Assembly (NCBI GenBank): GCA_029262895.1
Contig: JAJCYM010000048.1
Span: 100,415 to 164,414 of the forward strand
From: Roseivirga sp.
Lineage (GTDB): Bacteria; Bacteroidota; Bacteroidia; Cytophagales; Cyclobacteriaceae
Direction of reading: 5' to 3'
DNA: 64,000 bases
Shown piece after piece: positions 42,135 through 50,096 of this stretch; the first letter of the stretch is position 1; every line of letters begins with the position of its first letter. Position numbers and translations under genes: made by a program. The notes beneath the pieces were generated by a model. That model was not told where the DNA came from. It saw only the letters and a program-made list of their open reading frames with translations, and made no database searches.

Positions 42135-43046
42135 TTAAAATGTGATATCCCAGATTGATATACTGCGGTCATCACTGCCCGATATTAATAGATTGTTGTA
42201 GTTACTCCAGAGGAGAGTGTTTACGGAAGTTCCATGTCCTGCATGCCTGGCTTTGTCAATCACTTTCAACAATTTCAAAGCCTCTGCATCCCAGACTTTT
42301 ATGGACTTGTCCATGCTACAAGTTACAAAATGTTTGCCATCAGCACTATAGTCGATATGGTTAATTGCGTACATGTGTGCTACAATAGATTCCTTTAACT
42401 CGTATCCACTGAATATGTCCCAAATCTTCAAATGTGCATCTCGGCTCCCACTAAGAAGATAACGTCCATCTGGCGAATACCTTACAGCAAAGACCGATAT
42501 TTTATGCGCTTCAATTTCTTGAACCAATTTCCAATCAGAAAGCGCATAAATTCGGATGTGGTTATCACTATAGCCAACTGCCAAATGTCCAAGTTCTTCG
42601 TGAATTGCCAGGGCCCTGGCACTTGATTCCGAATCCCTGAATTTGTGCTCCAGCTCTAATGTGGTCAGATTAATAATTTGTACTTCTCCATCACCGAGCG
42701 CAACAATAATTCTGTCCTTAACTACTTTGATGTCAAAAATTGCCGTAGTGCCCGTTTTTATCGACCCAACTTCTTTTTTTGTTTCGAGGTCGATTAGGTG
42801 TATGCCTTCGAAATTCTGGCCAACAATAAGCACATTACGAGGTTGGTAATAGTGGAGCGCATATACAGAACTCGGCACTTTCGCTATCATACGACCATTC
42901 TCAGGATCATTCAGATCCCATTTGGCCACAACCCCATCTCCTGCTGAAGAAAAGAAAGTGTTGGTATCGGGTCCCTTTTCCAGAACGTATACACAATCTT
43001 GGTGACCGGCTATCGTGTGCAGTTTTTTTATTTCAACTTTTGACAT
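42135..43046 (-). CDS. WD40-repeat beta-propeller protein
   Basis: 303 aa from ATG 43046 (SKVEIKKLHTIAGHQDCVYV); the frame extends 12 codons upstream with non-family residues. It contains about six to seven WD-type repeats: GHQDCVYVLEKG, ...GDGVVAKWDLND, HKISVFAVRYSPDGRYLLSGSRDAHLKIWDI, HMYAINHIDYSADGKHFVTCSMDKSIKVWDA, GHGTSVNTLLWSNYNNLLISGSDDRSISIWDI. No signal peptide, so it is cytoplasmic. WD40 propellers are protein-interaction scaffolds; here it opens an operon with DivIVA, which hints at a shared structure, by inference. Confidence 0.88.
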   Translation of the reverse strand: MSKVEIKKLHTIAGHQDCVYVLEKGPDTNTFFSSAGDGVVAKWDLNDPENGRMIAKVPSSVYALHYYQPRNVLIVGQNFEGIHLIDLETKKEVGSIKTGTTAIFDIKVVKDRIIVALGDGEVQIINLTTLELEHKFRDSESSARALAIHEELGHLAVGYSDNHIRIYALSDWKLVQEIEAHKISVFAVRYSPDGRYLLSGSRDAHLKIWDIFSGYELKESIVAHMYAINHIDYSADGKHFVTCSMDKSIKVWDAEALKLLKVIDKARHAGHGTSVNTLLWSNYNNLLISGSDDRSISIWDITF

Positions 43047-43119
43047 GGGTCTGAAAAAGAGCTTATCTTTCGAAGTGAGCAAAATTACTCATTCAACGCG
43101 GGTCAGCAACCAATAATTC

Positions 43120-43731
43120 ATGCCAATTCTTGAAATCGTAAAAATCAATCCATCTGTTTCCTGGGCCATCTGGCAAATCGAAGAAGACATAAATGAATTG
43201 ATGAGGTTGTATGAACCACAGGGCAAAGAGCTGTGCGAGCTTGAAACCATCAAAGTAGACGGCCGAAAAATCGAATCAATCGCGGCCAGATTGGCGCTCA
43301 AGACATTGTTGTCGAAGCATGGTCTTGATTCCGGTGAAGTCTACAAAGATGAGTTTGGCAAACCACACGTCAAGCAGAATGGGGTCGAAATCTCTATCAG
43401 TCATGCCAAAGGTTTTGGTGCTGCAGCTATCAACCTTGATGGTCCGGTAGGTATTGACATTGAGCATGCCCGAGATCAAATTCTTAGAATTTCAAGAAAA
43501 TTTCTGCACCCCTCGGAGCAAGTCTGGGCAAAGGACGACATTGGCAAGCTCACCAAAATATGGTGTGCAAAAGAGGCCTTATACAAGCTCCATGGCCGTA
43601 CTCAGCTTATTTTTTCGGAGCAACTGATAGTAAATAAAAACTTAGGACAGATTTTGGAGTCGGATTCAATTCAGGAATATGATCTTCACTTTTCCGATCG
43701 GGTTGATTTTTTGACAGCCCTGGCTTATTGA
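43120..43731 (+). CDS. 4'-phosphopantetheinyl transferase superfamily protein
   Basis: 203 aa, Sfp-type. The magnesium-binding pair is in PVGIDIEHARDQILRISRKFLHPSE (Asp-X-Glu) and the later catalytic lysine motif in IWCAKEALYKLHGR (WxxKEA). The ISISHAKGFGAAAI segment is also family-like. It activates acyl- or peptidyl-carrier proteins. Divergent from the WD40 gene with 73 bp between. The carrier substrate is not known from context. Confidence 0.92.
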   Translation: MPILEIVKINPSVSWAIWQIEEDINELMRLYEPQGKELCELETIKVDGRKIESIAARLALKTLLSKHGLDSGEVYKDEFGKPHVKQNGVEISISHAKGFGAAAINLDGPVGIDIEHARDQILRISRKFLHPSEQVWAKDDIGKLTKIWCAKEALYKLHGRTQLIFSEQLIVNKNLGQILESDSIQEYDLHFSDRVDFLTALAY

Positions 43732-43788
43732 TCCCATTCCAAAATACTTAGGGAAGTTAACCCTCAAAATTCAATCCTCGACAACTAA

Positions 43789-45342
43789 TTAGAAGCCAGA
43801 ATAAATCGAAACTCTTTCTGCGCGAAAAGAAGAGTCTAAGTTCCCAGGAGCTAACTGAGCACCATCTTCGACAAAAGCATACTTGTATCTGATTATGGCT
43901 TCAAAGGCTGTTACATTATTTGGATAACTAACTTCTAAAAGATGTGATTTTCTTTCATCTAGGTTAATGCCTGAGAAAACCATTCTATTGCCCGTTGTAG
44001 ACATAAGGTCCACGTCACTAATAATATGTGATTGAAAGGACGACCCCTTTTCTTTACCCACCTGCCATATTTGCTTTACTGTCATCTCAGTCTCATTAAC
44101 CTGGTATTCGACAGCTCGGCTGTACGTCCCTCTTGGAGGACCATAATTTCTTCCAAACCCATTATCGTAAACCAATAGGTTTCCATTCTCTAAAATCATT
44201 GGCGCGTGTTGTCCCCATACCCATTCGAAATCATCGATTGCAATATTGCCAAGCTGAATTTCTTCTTCGTACGGCATTCCATCTTCATCCACAGCTGTCA
44301 GCAAAAACTGATTGGTATCATGCCCACTACCATCGACACCTGCATTTCCCCAGCCCTTATGCGGAGCCAATATCCAGATTAATTCATTAGTATTGCTTAC
44401 TTTCACCAAGCCCTGGCGCTGACCTGAAAAAATCGTTGCATCTTCCTTCTCATCATACCAAATAGCATTCATATGGAACCAGTCGACTTGATTATCGATA
44501 ATGGCATCTCTGTCCGTGTCTAATATTTCTCTCAAATCCCATCTATTTACTTCCTCTCCAGTATTACGGTCTATCTCTATTGCAATATCCTCAACAGTCT
44601 CAAGGTTAGAATCATCTACAGCAACTATAAAGTTACCATTTGGTTTTTCAACAATATCATGATGAAATGAGTAGTTGTCAGCCAAATTCCATCTATTCAA
44701 CTCAAAACCAAGCATGTTATACTCACGAACTGTCTTTTGGTTGGCACAAATCATATTACCATTATCCAAAGGCTCAAAAGGTCCACAAACCCCCACGGGT
44801 AGAATACTCCTAAAATCTAAATACCATCGTATATCACCATCCTGATCAAAAATCACCGGACTAGTAAAACTATTTGGAGCACCCAATCCTATGTTCATGC
44901 TTAGTAAATTCCAGCCTTCTTCCATCAACTCTTCTTTCTTTTCTACTATTTCGATGTCTGGCATGTACTCAGGAAGCTCTCCAGTCTCAATAGAAACCAC
45001 ATCAACAGATGAATTTCCTGAATCATCAGATAATTGAACGACAACAATGTTTGTTGTATTTGCATAAAGCCCTAAAACAGGTATTTCATGAACTCGGTTA
45101 AGATCAGAAAATTCTTTGATTAAGGGTTTTTTACCCGGAATGATCAATGTCACTCTGGCTGACTTAGAAGTCTCAAAATTTAGTAGTGCAGTGAGGGGAG
45201 CAATTCCACTAGGATTTACCTGTACCTCAATTTCTGAAATTCCTATTTCTCCAATTTGATCATCATTGGTACAAGATGAAATAAGAAAAAAGGGTATTGC
45301 TATTCCTATACCCAATAAGGACTTTTTAAAACTCTTAAACAT
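43789..45342 (-). CDS. Arylsulfotransferase (ASST)-family lipoprotein
   Basis: 517 aa. Lipoprotein signal FKSFKKSLLGIGIAIPFFLISSCTN. An N-terminal Ig-like domain follows (PLTALLNFETSKSARVTLIIPGKKP), then the six-bladed arylsulfotransferase propeller with PVIFDQDGDIRWYLDF, WNLADNYSFHHDIVEKPNGNFIV, WFHMNAIWYDEKEDATIFSG, EWVWGQHAPMILENGNLLVYDNG and SRAVEYQVNETEM. The conserved His of the active site is expected in the HHDI/FHMN/QHAP loops. ASST transfers sulfate between phenols without PAPS. No dsbL/dsbI pair accompanies it. Function of Bacteroidota homologues is unproven. Confidence 0.87.
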   Translation of the reverse strand: MFKSFKKSLLGIGIAIPFFLISSCTNDDQIGEIGISEIEVQVNPSGIAPLTALLNFETSKSARVTLIIPGKKPLIKEFSDLNRVHEIPVLGLYANTTNIVVVQLSDDSGNSSVDVVSIETGELPEYMPDIEIVEKKEELMEEGWNLLSMNIGLGAPNSFTSPVIFDQDGDIRWYLDFRSILPVGVCGPFEPLDNGNMICANQKTVREYNMLGFELNRWNLADNYSFHHDIVEKPNGNFIVAVDDSNLETVEDIAIEIDRNTGEEVNRWDLREILDTDRDAIIDNQVDWFHMNAIWYDEKEDATIFSGQRQGLVKVSNTNELIWILAPHKGWGNAGVDGSGHDTNQFLLTAVDEDGMPYEEEIQLGNIAIDDFEWVWGQHAPMILENGNLLVYDNGFGRNYGPPRGTYSRAVEYQVNETEMTVKQIWQVGKEKGSSFQSHIISDVDLMSTTGNRMVFSGINLDERKSHLLEVSYPNNVTAFEAIIRYKYAFVEDGAQLAPGNLDSSFRAERVSIYSGF

Positions 45343-45443
45343 ATGAATACGGTATAACTATTTTGCTAATTGGTAAAAATGGAAAGAATAAAAAAGGTTT
45401 TAACTTAAAAAGAATCGTGCAACCAGGTACTGCAAGTTAACTT

Positions 45444-46301
45444 CTATTGCCTTGGATCGATAAACATATCCATTAACTGCTTGATTTCATTGACTTTTTC
45501 AGAATGCCCCAGTTTTTCATGTGAAGCCATCAGATTTCTTAATACACGGGCTATGATGTCTACATTATTGCAGGGTTGATAGTAACTATCATTGGGTGAC
45601 AGCTTCAAATGGGATATGTAATTATCGATCTCCTTTCTGGAGAAAATAAGACCTCGATTAAATGGATTAATGTAGAACTGGTGCTCTCCCTTTTTGAATG
45701 TCAGTATAAATAGATTTGGAAGGTTCACTCCAAAAATGGGCAGCTTAAGCTTTTGAGCAACCATCATATAAATAATGCATAATGCTATTGGATTGCCTTT
45801 ACGTGTTTGCAACACGACATTCATCATTGAGTTTCCCGGAGAGTGAAAGTTCTTGGTGTTAGCACCAAACTTCAGCTTATTGAAAATGACACTATTCAGA
45901 ATTCGAATCTGATCCACCGGTCTGATGTCAGTCTTAAACTCAAGCCAGGCTTCATAATAAAGCTGCTCTAGTTCCTTTTTCAAATCAGAATACTCCAAGT
46001 CGGGGTACTGGTAAGTATTTACCAACCATATACCTTCAAGTAAATCTTCACCACCTTTCTCACCCCATTCCTTCAGTTTATCCTTTAACAATTCAAATTG
46101 AAGAGAATGGACCAGTTCTTCTATCCGCTTTTGTACTACTGGATTAAAACTATTCTCCCATTCGAATTCCAGATAAGGTATTATGTGTGTTCCCAAGGAC
46201 TTTATTTTGCCTTCCACGTGCTCCACCACTTCAACATCTTCATCATCCAAAAGGGTGACAAGCGCTTTAAGCTCTTTATTATTTAGATTCCCCTCGTCCA
46301 T
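45444..46301 (-). CDS. SirB1/transglutaminase-like family protein
   Basis: 285 aa. The core starts at about residue 105: LEQLYYEAWLEFKTDIRPVDQIRILNSVIFNKLKF, then NSMMNVVLQTRKGNPIALCIIYMMVAQKLKLPIFGVNLPNLFIL (the Transglut_core2 region with the family GNP.alc motif), and YINPFNRGLIFS. A Cys is present in IALCII and a His in EHQFYINPF, consistent with a cysteine-protease-like fold. Function unknown. Starts 1 bp after the carboxyltransferase stop, so the two are cotranscribed on the minus strand. Confidence 0.85.
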   Translation of the reverse strand: MDEGNLNNKELKALVTLLDDEDVEVVEHVEGKIKSLGTHIIPYLEFEWENSFNPVVQKRIEELVHSLQFELLKDKLKEWGEKGGEDLLEGIWLVNTYQYPDLEYSDLKKELEQLYYEAWLEFKTDIRPVDQIRILNSVIFNKLKFGANTKNFHSPGNSMMNVVLQTRKGNPIALCIIYMMVAQKLKLPIFGVNLPNLFILTFKKGEHQFYINPFNRGLIFSRKEIDNYISHLKLSPNDSYYQPCNNVDIIARVLRNLMASHEKLGHSEKVNEIKQLMDMFIDPRQ

Positions 46302-46302
46302 A

Positions 46303-47931
46303 TCAGGTCTGTATCACCCCCACATTAAATTTTTCCGTGATTGGCGCATGGTTGGCCATGGCAATGCCTTTAGAAATAATATCTCTGGTATCAAGCGGAT
46401 CAATGATACCATCTACCCACAACCTTGAAGCCGCATAGTAGGGGCTCAGTTGTTTTTCGTAGCGATTGGTAATTTCTTCCAAGAATTTCTTTTCTGCTTC
46501 AGGAGTGATCTCCTCTCCCTTAGCCTTTAGCCCAGCAACTTTTATTTGCAGTAGGGTTTTTGACGCAGCACCTCCGCTCATCACCGCCATTTGAGCAGTC
46601 GGCCATGCATATATTAAGCGTGGATCATAGGCTTTTCCGCACATGGCATAATTGCCTGCACCATAGGAGTTGCCGATTATGAAAGTGAACTTGGGCACTA
46701 CAGAATTCGCCATCGCATTCACCATTTTGGCACCGTCCTTTATGATACCTCCCTGTTCGGCTCGGCTACCGACCATAAAACCACTGACATCCTGCAAAAA
46801 CACCAGCGGGATTTTTCTTTGATTGCAGTTCATAATGAATCTGGCCGACTTATCAGCAGAATCGGAGTAGATCACGCCCCCCATCTGCATTTCTCCCTTC
46901 TTCGACTTTACAACTTTACGTTGATTGGCCACAATACCGACAGCCCAGCCATCGATACGGGCATAACCACAAATGATGGACTGGCCATAGAGTTCTTTGT
47001 ATTCATCAAATTCCGAATCGTCTACCAAACGCTTAATTACTTCACGCGTGTCATATGGTTTCACCCTGTCTTCTGGAATTATACCATATAACTCTTCAGG
47101 GCTTTCTTTTGGAAGTTTAGGTTCTGACCTATCAAAACCGGCCTTATCATAATCTCCCAGTTTATCGAATATGCGCTTGATGTAGTCCAAACAAGCCTCA
47201 TCACTTTCAAACTTATTATCAGTTACTCCGGAAATCTCGCTGTGTGTGGTGGCTCCTCCCAAAGTTTCATTGTCTATATCTTCTCCAATAGCCGCTTTCA
47301 CCAAATAAGAGCCGGCTAGGAAAATAGATCCGGTTTTATCAACAATCATGGCCTCATCGCTCATAATAGGCAAATAAGCACCTCCGGCCACGCAGCTACC
47401 CATGATGGCCGCCACTTGCACTATCCCCATAGACGACATTTTCGCATTGTTGCGAAACTGTCTTCCAAAATGTTCTTTGTCAGGAAAAATTTCATCTTGC
47501 ATAGGTAAGAACACACCAGCACTATCTACCAGATAAATGATTGGGAGCCTGTTTTCCATGGCTATTTCCTGAGCCCGCATGTTTTTCTTGGCTGTGATCG
47601 GAAACCACGCCCCGGCTTTAACGGTTGCATCATTGGCGACAATAACACAATCCCTTCCGCTTACCTTACCAATACCAACCACTACACCCCCGGAAGGGCA
47701 GCCACCAACGTCTTCATACATGCCTTCACCGGCAAAAGCGGCTACTTCCAGAAAATGTGAATCTTCATCCTTAAGATACTCTATGCGTTCCCTGGCTGTT
47801 AATTTTCCCTTCTTGTGCTGTGAAGCTATTTTTTTCTCACCTCCACCCAATTTTACATTTGCCAGATTTTTATTCAACTGAAAAATCAGTTGTTTCATTA
47901 CGTCTTCATTCTTATTGAAATCAATATCCAT
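46303..47931 (-). CDS. Acyl-CoA carboxylase, carboxyltransferase (beta) subunit
   Basis: 542 aa. Crotonase-fold carboxyltransferase with the N domain (KLTARERIEYLKDEDSHFLEVAAFAGEGMY) and C domain (GGVIYSDSADKSARFIMNCNQRKIPLVFLQDVSGFMVGSRAEQGGIIKDGAKMVNAMANSVVPKFTFIIGNSYGAGNYAMCGKAYDPRLIYAWPTA). The FMVGSRAEQGGIIKDGAKM segment and length favour the 3-methylcrotonyl-CoA carboxylase subgroup (leucine catabolism), but propionyl- or geranyl-CoA cannot be excluded. No biotinylated alpha subunit is adjacent. It opens a two-gene unit with the SirB1-like gene. Upstream is a 347-bp gap that holds repeat copy B. Confidence 0.92.
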   Translation of the reverse strand: MDIDFNKNEDVMKQLIFQLNKNLANVKLGGGEKKIASQHKKGKLTARERIEYLKDEDSHFLEVAAFAGEGMYEDVGGCPSGGVVVGIGKVSGRDCVIVANDATVKAGAWFPITAKKNMRAQEIAMENRLPIIYLVDSAGVFLPMQDEIFPDKEHFGRQFRNNAKMSSMGIVQVAAIMGSCVAGGAYLPIMSDEAMIVDKTGSIFLAGSYLVKAAIGEDIDNETLGGATTHSEISGVTDNKFESDEACLDYIKRIFDKLGDYDKAGFDRSEPKLPKESPEELYGIIPEDRVKPYDTREVIKRLVDDSEFDEYKELYGQSIICGYARIDGWAVGIVANQRKVVKSKKGEMQMGGVIYSDSADKSARFIMNCNQRKIPLVFLQDVSGFMVGSRAEQGGIIKDGAKMVNAMANSVVPKFTFIIGNSYGAGNYAMCGKAYDPRLIYAWPTAQMAVMSGGAASKTLLQIKVAGLKAKGEEITPEAEKKFLEEITNRYEKQLSPYYAASRLWVDGIIDPLDTRDIISKGIAMANHAPITEKFNVGVIQT

Positions 47932-48033
47932 CTCAGCTTTTTAAACGGTCTTATTTTAACAGGTAGAAAACAGGAAGAATTCCATTGGGTAATCTAAATT
48001 AATCTAGTTCGGGACAAGAAATCTCCCATGTTT

Positions 48034-48151
48034 TAAGAATCGTCATCCTTTGGTCATTTCGCAGTCCCGAGTTTTAGGGACGGAGAAATCTTTTCACGTT
48101 TAATAAGTAAATCTAACTTTTACTGCTAAAAAAGATCCCTACGGGATGACC
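48034..48151 (-). repeat. Dispersed palindromic repeat family 2, copy B
   Basis: Reverse complement of copy A at 12605-12753: reading the minus strand gives GGTCATCCCGTAGGGATC, then GTGAAAAGATTTCTCCGTCC and ACTCGGGACTGCGAAATGAC, ending GATGACGATTCTTA. About 88-90% identical by eye once the 31-bp insertion of copy A is removed. It lies in the 347-bp intergenic region between the carboxyltransferase gene and the MlaD-like gene. No gene or terminator was recognised in the rest of that gap. Confidence 0.8.
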
Positions 48152-48278
48152 GATAATTGTTACTGTCTTAAAACCAGTTCATTAATAAATCAATTATCCC
48201 TAACTGACGTTCAATTCGATTCAATCTTCCGAATACAAAATTCAAATGTTGATGGAAGTACCGAATCCGGAACCTGAT

Positions 48279-49223
48279 CTACTTCTTCTTTTTAGGGCGT
48301 TTGTCCTTTCTTCCAAACAGGGAAAAATGAACATAACGTTTTGGATTGTTCTCCATGTCAATAAACAAACTATCCAGATTGGTCATCATACTGTTCAGAC
48401 TATGGTATAAAGAATCGTTGGTCAGCAATTGACCAATTGTACCTTCGCCAGAATTAATCTTAGCGGCAATCTCATTGAATGATGTAAGCGTCTCGTCCAT
48501 CTTTAACAATCTGCTCTTAATATCTATGGTTCTCAGACTATCACCAAGCGCCTTAAAAGTATCAGTGGCGGCATGCAAACTGCCTAACACCACAGCGATA
48601 GAATCGGAAAGGTACTCGGCTCTTAATTCTAATTGCTCTATCGTACCTCCCATCTGATCACTAAGACCTTTCCACTTTTCGGTGATCTCCTTCACATTGG
48701 CAAAAGAAGCACGGATATCATCTGCTCCATCCACGAGTGGCTGCAATGCCGTGTTAATCTTATTTACAGTAGAAGTTAAACTATTCGCTGCCGAGAGGCC
48801 CTCTTCAGTTAGAAGTTCAGTAATACTTCGGTCAACCTCAGAAATCAGTAAATCACCACTCTCAAGCACCGGGCCTGTGTTGCTCATGATAAGCTCAATG
48901 GCCTTGGACCCCAAAACATCGGTTTGAACCAGCTTAGCAATTGTTCCTTCTCTCAAGGCAATATCCTTATTGACAGCCAGCTGAACCAATATTCTCTCGT
49001 AGTTGCCTGTATCCAGTGCAATAGACGAAACTCTCCCTACCTGAAAGCCATTGATGATTATTCGATCTGAAGGAAGTAGACCGTTGATATTGGTGTATTC
49101 GGCAACATAAACCCTGTCAGGTGAGAATATATCCAGCCCTTTCAGGTAGTTAAATCCAAAATACAGGATACCTGCAGCCATAACTGCCAAAATCCCAACC
49201 TTTATTTCCTTGTACTTATTCAA
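48279..49223 (-). CDS. MlaD/MCE-domain protein
   Basis: 314 aa, inner-membrane anchored periplasmic substrate-binding subunit of a lipid transport system. One membrane segment (EIKVGILAVMAAGILYFGF), then the MCE domain (YTNINGLLPSDRIIINGFQVGRVSSIAL, with the PIVDI-like LAVNKDIALREGTIAKLV and GSKAIELIMSNTGPVLESGDLL), then a coiled coil to the end, and a very basic tail RKDKRPKKKK. The matching MlaE/MlaF genes are not in this window. It starts 2 bp after the amidase stop, so they share a transcript. Confidence 0.93.
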   Translation of the reverse strand: MNKYKEIKVGILAVMAAGILYFGFNYLKGLDIFSPDRVYVAEYTNINGLLPSDRIIINGFQVGRVSSIALDTGNYERILVQLAVNKDIALREGTIAKLVQTDVLGSKAIELIMSNTGPVLESGDLLISEVDRSITELLTEEGLSAANSLTSTVNKINTALQPLVDGADDIRASFANVKEITEKWKGLSDQMGGTIEQLELRAEYLSDSIAVVLGSLHAATDTFKALGDSLRTIDIKSRLLKMDETLTSFNEIAAKINSGEGTIGQLLTNDSLYHSLNSMMTNLDSLFIDMENNPKRYVHFSLFGRKDKRPKKKK

Positions 49224-49225
49224 TG

Positions 49226-50032
49226 CTACTTTGTTGAATCTAAAAATTCCTTATACTCTTTGATTCCCCTATAAATGGCCGAGGCCAAATAGTCCTGAAT
49301 CTGAGCATTATTGAGTTCTTTTTCCTCTTTTGAATTGGTAAGATAACCCAATTCCACCAATACACTAGGCATTGAGGTGTTCCAAAGTACCCAAAGGCTG
49401 GATTGCTTTACCCCGAGGCTTCTCCTTCCTGCACGTTTAGAAAACTGATCCTCAATGTTTTGAGCTAATAAAATGCTGTTTTCCTGATAAGCTTCTTGCA
49501 TAATGGAAAACATGATATTCGAAACAGGTGCCTTGGGATCGAAGCCCTTGTACTTCTCTTCATAGTTCTCCTCAAGCAGGATTACGGAGTTTTCACGCTT
49601 GGCTACCTCAAAGTTTCTACCCGTGTTTTTCAAGCCCATGACAAAGGTCTCGGTTCCATAAATGTGTCCATTTCCTGGCGGCATGGCATTAGCATGTATG
49701 GAAACAAAAAGGTCGGCCTCCAGGTTATTTGCCATTATGGCACGTTCATTGAGGTCTACATACACATCTTTCGTCCGTGTATAAACAACTTCTATGCCCT
49801 CGACATTCTCTTTTAAGTATGTACCCACTTTAAGGGCGACCTTTAAAACGATATCTTTTTCTTTGGTGTATTTGCCAGAAGTACCAGGATGTCTTCCACC
49901 ATGGCCAGGGTCAATGACAACCTTAAATGTCTTTTTATCAGAAGGTGCTTTACCCTGGAACCCATACAGGTTGGGTATCATCAACATGGTCAACAGATAG
50001 ATGAGGACAATATTTTTTACATTAATGCACAT
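49226..50032 (-). CDS. N-acetylmuramoyl-L-alanine amidase
   Basis: 268 aa from ATG 50032, which gives the signal peptide CINVKNIVLIYLLTMLMIPNLYG; the frame extends 31 codons upstream but that part would overlap the divergent lptD promoter. Catalytic Amidase_3 fold: KVVIDPGHGGRHPGTSG (first zinc His), DLNERAIMANNLEADLFVSIHANAM (second zinc ligands), and the final glutamate in SVLVELGYLTNSKEEKEL. It cleaves the amide between MurNAc and L-Ala in peptidoglycan. Divergent from lptD, sharing the promoter palindrome at 50058. Confidence 0.94.
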   Translation of the reverse strand: MCINVKNIVLIYLLTMLMIPNLYGFQGKAPSDKKTFKVVIDPGHGGRHPGTSGKYTKEKDIVLKVALKVGTYLKENVEGIEVVYTRTKDVYVDLNERAIMANNLEADLFVSIHANAMPPGNGHIYGTETFVMGLKNTGRNFEVAKRENSVILLEENYEEKYKGFDPKAPVSNIMFSIMQEAYQENSILLAQNIEDQFSKRAGRRSLGVKQSSLWVLWNTSMPSVLVELGYLTNSKEEKELNNAQIQDYLASAIYRGIKEYKEFLDSTK

Positions 50033-50057
50033 GAATCCTGTTATTGGGATAACTTTA

Positions 50058-50079
50058 CGCAAAATTCTGAATTTTTGCG
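50058..50079. promoter_or_regulatory. Overlapping divergent -7 elements of the amidase and lptD genes
   Basis: CGCAAAATTC, T, GAATTTTTGCG. On the minus strand it reads GAATTTTG (7/8 to TAnnTTTG) and on the plus strand AATTTTTG (7/8), back to back. They lie 27 bp before the amidase ATG (50032) and 19 bp before the lptD GTG (50097). Good -33 elements were not clear, so this is a moderate-confidence call. Confidence 0.45.
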
Positions 50080-50096
50080 AAAAAGCGAAAAATCCT

